Of a stretch of DNA of 22,879 bases, positions 1 through 10,900 are shown in pieces. The stretch is from Muribaculum sp. (GTDB taxonomy: Bacteria > Bacillota > Clostridia > Lachnospirales > Lachnospiraceae): contig JAMPHH010000054.1 in the NCBI GenBank assembly GCA_023663505.1, positions 1-22,879 on the forward strand, written 5' to 3'. Position 1 is the stretch's first letter, and each line of letters starts with the position of its first letter. A program made the translations under genes and the position numbers. Under the pieces are notes generated by a model. The model did not search any database and was not told the DNA's origin. It worked only from the letters and a program-made list of their open reading frames with translations.

Positions 1-1
1 A

Positions 2-472
2 AAGCTATGGAGACATGTGGACGACATTAAGCTTCATGTATGGGAGATGCGTCATTTCCCGCCTGAGATAAGGGAGCTTTTTACCAGCGACATGCGTATC
101 GTGCTGGACTATCTGGCAGAGGGTGAGGGCTACCGCTCGGACAGACCCGTGGTGCATAAGGAAGCGTTGGTCAAGATGCTGCGAGTGCTTTCAGGAGACA
201 ACGACGTGACGGACACCGAGAAGATTTTACAAGAGATGGATATCAGAGAGGAGGACGAGATAACCATGTGTGAATTATTTGACCAGTATATCAGGAAAGG
301 ACACCAAGAGGGACGCCGTGAAGGACGTGAGGAAGGAATCCGGATTTTTATCCTAGACAATATAGAGGAGGGCAAGTCAGGGGAAACTATCGTGGAAAAG
401 CTCTGCAGGAGATTCTCGTTAGATGCAGGTTCTGCCCAAACATACTACAATACATACAGTGCAAAAGCGTAA
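2..472 (+). CDS. Rpn-family recombination-promoting nuclease/transposase, C-terminal part (array copy 1, open at left edge)
   Basis: This is the C-terminal part of an Rpn-type protein (PD-(D/E)XK nuclease-like transposase family). The reading frame is open from base 2, so the GTG at 17 is probably not the true start and the gene continues left of the window. The catalytic N-terminal nuclease domain is not visible. What is seen is the typical helical region (DMRIVLDYLAEG, YRSDRPVVHKEAL), then EEDEITMCELFDQYIRKG, then a charged EGRREGREEG helix, and finally a tail starting RIFILDNIEEGKS and ending in TYYNTYSAKA. Family members promote RecA-independent recombination, as known for E. coli Rpn proteins; activity here cannot be judged. 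It heads a tandem array of related fragments. The family call rests on the characteristic C-terminal pattern, and I am fairly but not fully sure of it. Confidence 0.6.
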   Translation, partial: KLWRHVDDIKLHVWEMRHFPPEIRELFTSDMRIVLDYLAEGEGYRSDRPVVHKEALVKMLRVLSGDNDVTDTEKILQEMDIREEDEITMCELFDQYIRKGHQEGRREGREEGIRIFILDNIEEGKSGETIVEKLCRRFSLDAGSAQTYYNTYSAKA

Positions 473-503
473 AAGGTTAAATAACGTGTGTCACGATTAG
501 TCT

Positions 504-920
504 AGGGAGCTTTTTACCAGTGACATGCGTATCGTGCTTGACTATCTGGCGGAGGGCGAAGGCTACCGCTCGGACAGACCCGTGGTGCATAAGGAAGCGT
601 TGGTCAAGATGCTGCGAGTGCTTTCAGGAGACAACGACGTGACGGACACCGAGAAGATTTTACAAGAGATGGATATCAGAGAGGAGGACGAGATAAGCAT
701 GTGTGAATTATTTGACCAGTATATCAGGAAAGGACGTACAGAAGGTCTTGAGAAAGGACGCCAAGAGGGACGCCGTGAGGGTCGTGTAGAGGGAATTATG
801 GCTCTTATTGGTCTGTGCAAGGACTTGAAGGTGAGCTTTGAGGAGACCGCTGAGCGGGTGCGGAACAGTTTTCATTTGGAGGATGCTGAGGTGCAGGAGA
901 ACATGCGCCTGTATTGGTAA
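504..920 (+). pseudogene. Rpn-family transposase/nuclease C-terminal fragment (array copy 2, alternative tail)
   Basis: Homology to copy 1 starts abruptly at 504 (agggagctttttaccag, matching 71 onward) and runs nearly unchanged to about 733. An in-frame TAG at 498-500 lies just upstream and there is no ribosome-binding site before the first ATG (525), so this is a 5'-truncated remnant. It carries an extra 8-codon TEGLEKGR-type stretch in the EGR helix that copy 1 lacks. After the helix it switches to an unrelated C-terminus (IMALIGLCKDLKVSFEETAERV ... ENMRLYW). The nuclease domain is absent. It might be expressed as a short peptide, but I see no signal for this. Confidence 0.6.
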
Positions 921-930
921 CATAAAAAGT

Positions 931-1254
931 GAGATGCTGCGTGTGTTTTCAGGGGACAACGACGTGACGGACACCGAGAAGATTTTACAAGAGATGGATA
1001 TCAGAGAGGAGGACGAGATAAGCATGTGTGAATTATTTGACCAGTATATCAGGAAAGGACGTACAGAAGGTCTTGAGCAAGGCCGCCAAGAGGGTCGTCG
1101 TGAGGGGCGCGAGGAAGGAATCCGGATTTTTATACTAGACAATATGGAGGAAGGCAAGTCAAGTGAAATTATCGTGGAAAAACTCTGCAGGAGATTCTCG
1201 TTAGAGGCAGGTTCTGCCCAAGCATACTACAATACATATGGTGCAAGAGTGTAA
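931..1254 (+). pseudogene. Rpn-family transposase/nuclease C-terminal fragment (array copy 3)
   Basis: Homology begins at 931, within the MLRVFSGDNDVTDTEKIL segment (equivalent to copy 1 from about 175). Even more of the N-terminus is therefore missing than in copy 2. The frame stays open through EEDEISMCELFDQYIRKG and the EGR helix (TEGLEQGR) into the copy-1 type tail (RIFILDNMEEGKS ... AYYNTYGARV), with TAA at 1252-1254. An open frame reaching back to 838 is only a read-through in a different frame over the end of copy 2 and gives unrelated residues. No ribosome site is present. I regard it as a decayed fragment. Confidence 0.6.
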
Positions 1255-1297
1255 AAGGTTAAAAATAACGCATGTTACGAATGGGCTAAGAAGCTGC

Positions 1298-1374
1298 TCT
1301 CTGGGGAGCGAGTACGGAATAGTTTTCAGTTGGAGGATGCTGAGGTACAGGATAACATGCGCCGGTATTGGTAG
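1298..1374 (+). pseudogene. Remnant of an Rpn-family gene C-terminus (array copy 4)
   Basis: The last ~25 codons read ERVRNSFQLEDAEVQDNMRR then YW and a TAG stop at 1372-1374. This is nearly identical to the tail of copy 2 (ERVRNSFHLEDAEVQENMRL, YW). Nothing of the Rpn body precedes it. The 40 bases before it (1256-1297) instead match the spacer that follows copy 1 (aaaaggttaa...). It marks the degraded end of a second body-tailA-spacer-body-tailB unit from which the second body has been deleted. Confidence 0.5.
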
Positions 1375-1616
1375 AGGATAGGGGCAACTAGATATGGGAG
1401 TCGTCAAGCATACGACGATATATAGTTGGTTAATATCTATCTTTAATTCAAATCCATCATATTTCTTCCTTAATATATGTGGAAGTATCTGGAAGGTCAT
1501 TTCCATAAAATGTAATAAGACAAATTGTCAAGCAAAAAATCCATGTAAATGTTGACAAAAACAACCTAAAATTTTTAGTTAAATCAGAGAAAATTTATAG
1601 AAAGTGCATAAAAACC
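1375..1616. other. Intergenic region, no gene seen
   Basis: About 240 bases between the transposase debris and the promoter of the first giant gene. It becomes increasingly A/T-rich toward the right. There is no open frame with a ribosome site. A short stem (gtcgt at 1400-1404 with acgac at 1412-1416) lacks a T-tract. It contains none of the GTAGGAATAG repeats found upstream of the second giant gene. Confidence 0.6.
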
Positions 1617-1645
1617 TTGTAAAAAACTTTTCAAAATACTAATAT
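1617..1645 (+). promoter_or_regulatory. Predicted sigma-A promoter of the first giant pectinase gene
   Basis: TTGTAA (1617-1622), a 17-base spacer and TAATAT (1640-1645) give a good vegetative promoter. It predicts a start near 1652 and a leader of about 120 nt. The -10 box lies inside the inverted-repeat arm shared with the second giant gene, but the -35 region lies outside it and is unique to this gene. Confidence 0.6.
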
Positions 1646-1910
1646 AAAAGTAACTAGGTAGAATGCAGTGACTGGCATCTTACAAAGTATAAGCAAAAAA
1701 CAAAAAGAAAGGGAGGAAGAAAAAGGGAATGGGAACGGTACGGAAAATAGCTATGAAAAGGAGGAATGAAAAGAATGTTTGAGCAAAAACATGTAACAAG
1801 AAAGCTTAAACAGCGGTTAGGCAAAGCAATTTCCATTGTTTTGTCTGCCGCAATGCTTGTGACGGCGCTTCCGGCGGACATGCTGGGCGGTATCATAAGC
1901 GTGAAGGCTG
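1631..1910 (+). repeat. Left arm of a ~280-bp inverted repeat (leader plus signal-peptide cassette)
   Basis: This arm matches the reverse complement of 22247-22526 with roughly ten differences, counted by eye. It spans the -10 box, the untranslated leader, the ribosome site and the codons for the signal peptide up to ...GTGAAGGCTG. Beyond 1910 the two genes diverge immediately to ordinary paralogue similarity. Confidence 0.85.
1652..1765 (+). promoter_or_regulatory. Conserved purine-rich 5' leader with ribosome-binding site
   Basis: The leader carries an almost uninterrupted purine run (about 1690-1738) and ends in AGGAGG at 1759-1764. That ribosome site leaves only one base before the ATG at 1766 but ten before the ATG at 1775, so 1775 is the likely start. 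A second GGGAGG (1711-1716) precedes a short frame, ATG at 1729 to TGA at 1780-1782, that overlaps the main start. The leader is nearly identical to that of the second giant gene. Confidence 0.65.
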
Positions 1911-4900
1911 ACAGTGCTGCTACAAAAGTAGATATTTCTGATTTAGCAGATGCTGCAGGAACAATAGAAACAGAGCAACAACTGGGTTCTAGTATCTTTT
2001 ATGTTATGGGTAATTCAAGCAAAAAATTGACTATTGAAGGCAATGAGCAAACCGTGGAGGGCATAACATATAAAAAACGGCTCAAGTTAGGTGGAGCAAT
2101 TGGGATATCTAACAAAGCACCAAAGAGCGCTATCAAATTCCAAGCAGCAAGTGCGGGCACTTTGACAGTTGTTGTTGCGTCTGGTAGTAAGAATAGTGAC
2201 CGCCCTATGTATTTGTGGGAAAGTACAGCAACAACTTTCACTGCCGATACTGCTGTAGGGGGTGCGAACAATACGTTTACACCAAAAACAGATACGGAAA
2301 AGACCTATACAGAAAAGCATACATTGCAGGTTCCGGAAACAGGCACATACCTGTTAGGTAGTCCAGTAAATGGTAATAATATTTATTATCTGTCTCTTGA
2401 GTACACAGATTCGGGTAGTGGCGACAAAGATGATGAATTAGAAGAATACACTGAAACATACAGTTTCACAGATGGGTCAATTGTTACGTCTGCTGATGAT
2501 GGAAAAACTCCGAAAACATCCGCAGACGGCAGACTGACTATTGCCTCCGGCAGTCAGAGTACATTCAATCTAAATGGTCAACAGCATGGTGTCCAGATGG
2601 CTGATGGCGGTACTGTAACACTCAAAGTGTATAGCGGCGATACTACAATTATCTTGGGCGGCTGCCAATTTAGTAGTGGTACTGTGGCGTTAGGAGACGG
2701 TACCCCCGTGACTGTCAAAACTACAAAATGTACTAATGAGGATGGTACAGTTATCACGGATGAAAGCAACCAAATTAAGTTGGAATACACCAGCGAAGAA
2801 GAAGGAGAGGTTGTTCTTACTTTCGCTGACAAGGTTTACTGCCCTTTCATCATTGTATCAGGCAAGAGACCTAAACCCACAATAACAGATGTGGATGTTG
2901 ATGTAACCGTCAGCACTAATGACTTACTGCCTACCGGCGCTACCATTACATTGGAAAAGAGTGGCGGCACAGCGGCAGACGCTGTAGATGTTACCACAGG
3001 CGGCAAGAAGAAATTGTCCGTAAAGGCTACTTATAGTGCTGTCATCAAAAAAGACAACGCTGTAGTGGAAGGACTGGCGGCAAAGCTGAACGATGCAGAC
3101 AAAATTACAGTGACAGAAGATTTGACAGAGTTAGCAATTACCATAGTGACAACGGTTCTCAAAGTCACTCCCGCCATCACCGGGGATGATTTTGCTGAAG
3201 CCGGTTATAAACTGTATGCGACGGACGGCAAGAATGACCCGATAGAGTTGTCTAATGGTGTGGCAGTGACTCTCTCGAAGAATACAGAGTACACATTGGA
3301 AGTCAGAGAGGACAAAACTTCGGCAAAGTTGGATGACTGGCTTGTCTCAATCGACGATACCGATTCCAACAAGTTTAAGACCGGCTCTGACGAGTCACAA
3401 GCAATCAGTGTTGCAGTCAAGCATGTTACAGAGGTTAAGATAACCCCTGCCGTTACCGGGTTGGGGATGCTTGGCGACAATAAGCTTTATATGAAAGCGG
3501 GTGATTCCAAGGTTGCAGTTGTCTCTGGAGAGGCTATGACATTGCAGCCGAACACGGAATATACACTGGTGATCGAAACCGCAGCAGGTGCAGCAGTACA
3601 GGGGATTGAGGCTGCAATTGGTGGCAAGACAAGTTACAAGACAGCATATACGGATGCTAAGGTAGAAATTTCCGTATCTGTACCCGCAACCAAAACGACG
3701 AAATATGAGAAAGCTATATTTGCGAAGGACAAAGGTACTGGGATTGCAGAAGGACAAGTACTGCCCGGTACGAATATTTTGTATGCGGGTAAGACATCGG
3801 GCAGTGGTGTCAGCTATGACGATCAGCTGAGATTTCGTAGCACTTCTGTTTTGTGGCTTCCACTGCAGGATGACACCACTAGAATTACATATATCCACAA
3901 ATCCAATTCGCTTAAAACGGATCGTCCGGTCTATATTGGCAGCGTGAATAGTGGATATTCATTAGTAATGCCAAGTGGCGAGTTGTCTATTACAATTGAA
4001 GATATTACAGATTTGATTGTTGAGGACAAGGATGGCAAAAAATATCTACCGATTATTTCTGGCGGTGATGTAAAGCTAGACGAGATTGGTTGGATAGAGT
4101 ACAACCCCGTGAATACGGTTACCGTATCAGGTAAATTGACTGGCATGACCACCGCTGTTAAGAAGATCAGCTTTAAGGCTCTGGGTGATAATGACAAGCT
4201 TCCTCTTGTCACTGTAGATGTAAAAGCTGACGGAACTTATTCCGCGGCGTTGAGAAGGGTTGCCGGAGAGACCCGGTATGCGGCATCCATCGTTGCGGAT
4301 GGTTTGAAGATTCAGGATGTTGATGATGCTGATAAGTTCACTTTGACCGGGAATGGCGCGACGGCTACACAGAACTTTACGTTGGTAGAGCTGCGCACGT
4401 CCAGTGTCTCCGGTAAGGTAACAGGCATTGACGAAAGTCTGATAAAGGATGAATTGGGAGTTGCGTTTATTCCCTCTAATGCTGCACTTTCCCCGATTCC
4501 TTTGGAATTAACACCTATCAAGGGCGGTTATTCCTATAAGGCAGTTGAATTGGAACAGGGCGCAACATATACCATAAGACTTACCGATGCAGACGATTAT
4601 GAAGTGAAGACTGCTTTCACGGTTCCCGTGCAGGCAGAGACCACGTATGATATCGTTGCGACGGAGAAAACAAAGTATGAAGTAAAAGGTAAATTTGTGA
4701 CTTCTGATAAAGGAGACGCCAAGGTTTCACAGATTACCTTTAAGAACATGGATACTCCTGCTTACAAGTATACTGTTGCAGTGACAGGGAACACCTATAC
4801 GGCACAACTTCGCACTGGAGAATATGAGACTAGCGTGCGTTGTGAGGGCGGTTATACTGCCTATGACCATGTGAGCGTAAAGGATGCCTCTGTAGAGAAC

Positions 4901-7900
4901 GATGTATATCTGCAGGGTAAAGTGGATACTTCCGCTGTGGCTTATAAGGAAAAGGTTACAGTCGGAGCTGGCGAAGGCAAAGATTTTGCCAAGATTGCCG
5001 ATGCGGTGGCTTATATTTCCAGAATGACCAGAACAGAGAACCAGAGGGTTACGATTGTTCTGGATAAAGACGCAACCTACAGAGAGCAGCTGTTAATTGA
5101 TACCCCTAATATTACGATTCAGGGTAACGGCTCTAAGATTACTTGGTACTATGGCGTAGGCTTCTCTTATTATAGTGCAAAGCTGTCTGCTGATGGTAAG
5201 AGCGCATACTATGATGAGGCATATGCGGTAGACAAGTATACTAAACAGTTAATCGGACAGAACCCCGGACACTGGGGTGCGACTGTCAACTTGCTTGCAG
5301 GCGCACGGGGCTTTATGGCAGAGGGTCTGACCTTTGAGAATTCTTTGAACTATTATGTGACGGATGAAGAACTCGCAGATGGTGCGGGTGCGAATGAATC
5401 TTCCGGTGTGACCGCTAGAGCAAAAGAAATTAACGTTTATAACAAGGCGGCAAAGGAAAGAGCCTGCGTGCTTTATATCCAAGCCGATGACACCGAGTAT
5501 AAGAATTGTAACTTCCTCAGTGTACAGGATACCATTTATACTGGTGACGCAGAGGAGAATTCCTATTTTGTAGATTGTAAGATTGAAGGTAACACAGACT
5601 ATATCTGTGGCGATGGCAACCCTGTATTTGATAAGTGTACATTGAGTATGTACTGCTATGATGATCAGGAAGCTAAAGGCTGCTATATTGTGGCTAATAA
5701 AGCAAAGGCTACACATGGATATCTCTTTAAAGACTGCAAGATAGTAACTGCAGACAGAGAGGGACATAAGGGCACTTCGGGAAACTATCTGGCAAGGGCG
5801 TGGGATGCAGGTACCTGTTACTTTATCAACACTGATGTTGAAAAAGCGGACATGATTATAGACGCAGGCTACGCAGACATGAATGCAAAGGCATCCGAGG
5901 CAACATACTACGAGTATGGCACCTACTATACAGATGCTTCCGGCAATAAGGTATTGCTTGATCTGAGCAAACGTGTAAAGACCAATGCAGGAAAGTGGAC
6001 TGCAACCGGAAACATGACAGCGGAAGCAGTGGCTGCTTTGGATCCGAGTTCCTTCTTTGACGGATGGGTACCTTCCTATTATGAAGGCAAAATTACCATC
6101 AATGAATTGAAGCTTACGGTTCCCACTCCTGTTGCGGACAGAAGCGTCAACAAGGACGTAACCAGCTCTCTTGCAGCTGTTAAGGTCAAGAGTGTTGAGT
6201 GGTATGAAGGCGACGCTAAGGAAGCGTACACGGGAGAGACCTATAAGGAAACGACTGACTATACTGTTAAAGTTACCTTAGAGTTTGCCAAGGACAGAAT
6301 CAGTATCGCCCCCGGTATGAAGGTGACGGTTCCCGGGACAGAGAAAGTAACGGCTACATGGGGCGAAGGGACAGGAACCATCAGCGCAACCTACACAACC
6401 GCAGTTGCAGGTTATTATGTAATTGACCTGAGCGAAGGTTTGAAGACAGGCGTTACTTATGATGGCGGACTTACTGTTCTGCAAGACATGCCCAGAAAAG
6501 ATGGAAGTAAGGAAGTAGATGGCAAGAAATATGACGTTTGGATACAAGGCACTGATAATCCTTCTCCCAACAAGGGCGAGATACCCGCAACTGGTGCAGC
6601 TGTAAAACTTGTTGCTGAGAAAAAGGGTAAATTGAATGTTACCATGGCTGATACCGGCGGCAAGGCAGTGCATTTTGTTGATACGGTAGATGGCGAAGTA
6701 AAGGGTGATGCCCTGAATATTACAGCCAATATGGCTAAGACACATGTCCTGAATGTGGAGGCCGGACATACCTATTATCTCTACGGAGACGGGACTAAGA
6801 TTGTTCTGTGTGGCAATATTATCGTGGACTACAGAGTAATCGTTCCAGATCCTTGGGAGAACATTGCAAATCCTGAGATCGTGAGTGCGAAAGTCTCCGC
6901 GACCGACCCCGGAACCATCGAGGTTGAGGCAAAGGGTCAGGTTGGCGGCAAGGGCGCTGACAGCATGAAGGTAGTAATGTTTAATAAGGAAGGTAATGAA
7001 GTAACTTCCAAGACTACGATAACAGAGTCAAATGATGCGCAGCTGCTTACATTCACTCCCTCTGCATCCGGAGAGTATACCTTTGTAGCTCATCTGGTAC
7101 GCGCGGGTGAGGAGGATAAGTTAAGCGCAGCCTCTGAGGCAGTGAACTTTAAGCTCCCTCTGGCTAAGCCGACCATCAGCACTGTAACCAATATGGGTAA
7201 GGGCGAGGACGGCAAGGGTGCTCTTGCAATCGTATGGGATGCGGTGCCGGAGGCAGAAAACTACGAGGTTACAATAACCAAAGAAAAGACAGAGATGGCT
7301 AAGGGAACTGCCACAGCTGAGGAAACCACCATTACCTTGGGCGGTCTGGAGATAGGCGCTATGGTGACTGTTTCCGTTGTCGCAAAGCGCGGAGAGGATG
7401 TTTCCGAAGCATCCACCAAGGATAAGCTTATCACAGAGGTTGCCGAGAGACCTTGGGCGTTTACCGCTTATGGCTCCAGCATTAGCGTGAATACGGATAA
7501 GATTAATACAAGCGATAGCAAAAATGGATACGAGGAGTATGCCGACGGCAGCGTGAAGCTGTGGAGTACAGGAGGCGCAGGTAAGGTTGTGCCCGGTTCC
7601 ACAGACGGTTTGGCGTTCTACTACACCCCGGTTGACCCTGAGACAGAGAACTTTATTCTGACCGCAGATGTGCATGTTGACAGTTGGAACCTGAGCAATG
7701 GTCAGGATGGTTTCGGTCTGATGGTTTCCGACGCTGTGGGCAAGTTGGGAAGCGGTACTGCTTTCTGGAACAACTCCTATCAGCTGTTTGCTACCAAGAT
7801 CGAATACAAGTGGGATGCTGAGAATAACAAGGTTGTCAGCGGTGACGATGAGTCCTTCCTGAAGTATTCCATGAAATTAGGTCTTGGATGGATCTCCAAG

Positions 7901-10900
7901 GAAGGTACTACACAGACTGACGTGGCGAGAATTGCCACAAACGAGATATCTACACCTGTCAACTTTAAGACTGATTCCGGTACATTGGAGACCGCTGCCG
8001 CATTGCAGGGTCTGGCTTCCGGCACCTATAATATCGTCGGGAATTGTAAGGGTGGTCTGACGGATGACAAGGGCAATATTACGACTCCTTCCATTCAGGA
8101 GCTGACAGATTTCAAGCTTCAGATTGCAAGGAATGCGGACGGTTATGTTCTGGCTTATCTGGATAAGGACGGAAATGAGATTGCTCACCAGACCTTCTAT
8201 GATGATGACAGAAATAAACTGACGCAGATTGACAAGAGAAATATTTATGTTGGTTTTGTTGCATCCAGAAACGCAACGATCACCGTGAAGAATATCAAGT
8301 TTGAGTCTATCGACCCTTCAACCCAGACACCCGTGGGCAGAGAGGAGACACTGGTAGATCCCAGCTATAGAATCTGGTCAGCGAAGACTTCAAACTCTAA
8401 GTATTATGAATTGATATTCAAGGGAAATGCTGATGGTAAGCTGAATATTGTCAATGAAACCACTGGTGAAGTGGTGGCTTCTGACGTGGATATCACAGCA
8501 AACAAGAAATATGTCGTTGGTACCAGTCTGGCAGTCGGCAAGAACGTGTTCAAGGCGTCCTTTGCGCCTGACACGGACTACAGACCCAGCCAGTACGAGA
8601 AGCTGAGCGATTATACTCCTCAGACATTGACACATGAAGTGACCTATCAGGCTTTTGAGAACGAGATTATCTATGTAGCTCCTTATGGTACAGACAGTGC
8701 GGCAGGCACCAAGGAGGATCCTGTGGATATCTATACCGCAGTGGCATATGCGTCCGCGGGACAGAAGATTTATCTGGCAGGTGGAAGATATAATCTCTCA
8801 TTGGAAGTATTGATCGACAGAGGTCATGACGGAACAGAGAAGAAGCCCATCTACATGATGGCTGATCCCGAGGATACAAACAGACCTGTGCTAAACTTTA
8901 GACGCCAGATCAACAACACCTCTGCATTTACGATTGCAGGTGATTATTGGTATCTGAAGGGCTTTGACGTAACCAGATCTAAGGATGGACAAAAAGGTAT
9001 CCAGTTATCCGGTGACTACAATGTATTGGAGGATATCAGAACTTACGAGAACGGTAATACGGGTATCCAGATCAGCCGTTACCAGAGTGATGGTCGAGAG
9101 GATTGGCCTGCTTACAACACGGTTCTCAACTGTACCTCGTATTTGAATGCAGATGCCGGATATGAAGATGCGGATGGATTTGCAGCGAAGCTGACCGTTG
9201 GCGACGGCAATAGGTTTGTAGGCTGTATTGCAGCATACAATGCAGATGATGGTTGGGATTTATTTGCGAAGGTTCAGACCGGAAGTATCGGTGTTGTAAC
9301 GATTGAGAATTGTCTTTCCTTCAAGAACGGTTATGTGATCGTTGATGACGAGGAGAAGAGCGCAGGAAACGGTAATGGATTCAAGATGGGTGGCGACAGC
9401 ATGAGCGGTTACCATGTACTCAAGAATTCCATGGCGTTCGGCAATAAGTCGAAGGGTATTGATTCTAACTCTTGTCCTGATATTCAGGTATATAACAGCA
9501 CATCCTTTAACAATGAGGGTGCGAATGTGGCGTTCTACACCAACACGGCTGTAAATACCGATTATTATGCAGAAGGTATTCTCTCCATTAAGACCCTTAC
9601 CGGGGAACCGGAGTCAGAGAATATCAAGCTGAAAGGCACGCAGAATCGTGCAAAGGTTTATGGAGCTTCCAATTACTACTTTGACGGAAGCGCGTCTGTG
9701 AACACTGAGAACCATGCGGCATCTGTTGACTGGTTTGTTTCCACCGATATGGCGAAAGCCATTGATGGCGGCATTACTAGAAATACAGACGGCAGCATCA
9801 ATATGGGCGGATTCCTCGAGCTGAAAGAAACTGCTCCCGCAGGCACAGGCGCAAGACTGTCTCAGACATCTGCGGATGTGGTTTTGGAGAAGGCAGTCGA
9901 GCTGAATGTGTACGCAGGAAGCTATAGCAAGCTGAGCGAGGTGAAGCTCCCCGAGAGCGTTAAGGCCGCAGGCTATGACTGGAAATATCCTAATACGGAA
10001 GTTAGTGTATTTGCAGGAACAACCTCCGAGTTTGTGATTGCCGCTTCAGGTAAGGAAGACAAGGCAGCTATCGTGAACTTTATCGAAGTAACCGGCGTTG
10101 AGCTTGTACCTGACAAGGTAGGTCTTGTGGGCAGCGATGTGCTCAATATTCAGGCAAAACCCATCGTGGCGCCTGACGTGGCACTGGAGAACGTACAGGG
10201 TGACGCATCAATCACCTATGACATCAAGGAAGCTTCCAAGCTGAACCTGAGCATAGCGGCGGTTGAGGGTAAGGCGAATGAGAGAAATATTACCAGAGCG
10301 GCAGATTCCAAGGATGGTCTCGCAAAGATCACTGCAGTTGCGAACGTGACCATCGGCGGCAAGACCACTAAGAAACAGGCAACCTACAGCTTTACCACCA
10401 GAGCGGCAGCATTCCTGTTCAGCTATGATCCTCTGACGGGCGTGACAGTGAATGCGGATGGCAGCATCATTGCAAACAAAGGCGATGTTATCACATTCAA
10501 CAACCTGAAAGTAACAGGTGTAGGGAGCAACGAAGAAGTAAAGATTTCCGTAAATGACGCAAAGGTTTTGAAGGTCAACGGAAGCGCCGTTACTGCAGTT
10601 GACGAAGGAACAGCAACCATCACTCTGACAGCGGCCGGAGACAAGACCGTTGTAGAGATGATTCCCGTGACCGTGCGCGGTGCGGATTATAAGGTCAACG
10701 TGACCACCATCACTGTGGATAAGGCAAAGAGAGTCGGCACACAGATTACAGCTCTTGCATGCTACGGTTCTAAGATGGATGCCGGAAGCATCAGCGTGAA
10801 GAAGGTGTTGAAGGGCAAGAATGAGGTTGCTTACTCACAATATTTCACGGTCACACATGCAGTTGGAAATATCTACACCATCGGCGTGACAGACGAAGGA

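Larger units (their letters stand above)
71..1374 (+). repeat. Mosaic direct-repeat array of Rpn gene 3' ends
   Basis: Four related segments lie head to tail. The shared body occurs at 71-300, 504-733 and 931-1050. Tail type A, with its following spacer, occurs at about 335-500 and 1115-1290. Tail type B occurs at 790-920 and 1298-1374. The order A, B, A, B fits duplication of a two-gene unit followed by deletions, one removing the start of copy 3 and one removing the body of copy 4. Confidence 0.6.

Noticed and set aside
838..930. Upstream extension of Rpn copy 3 from a TTG at 838
   Set aside because: The extension reads the end of copy 2 in a wrong frame and has no ribosome site; homology starts only at 931.
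1400..1416. Small stem gtcgt/acgac as a terminator of the Rpn array
   Set aside because: Only five pairs and no T-tract.
1552..1580. TTGACA at 1552-1557 as an alternative -35 for the first giant gene
   Set aside because: No acceptable -10 lies 16-18 bases downstream; TTGTAA/TAATAT at 1617-1645 is far better.
1766..1774. ATG at 1766 as the start of the first giant gene (and 22391 for the second)
   Set aside because: Only one base separates it from AGGAGG; the in-frame ATG nine bases later has a workable 10-base spacing in both genes.
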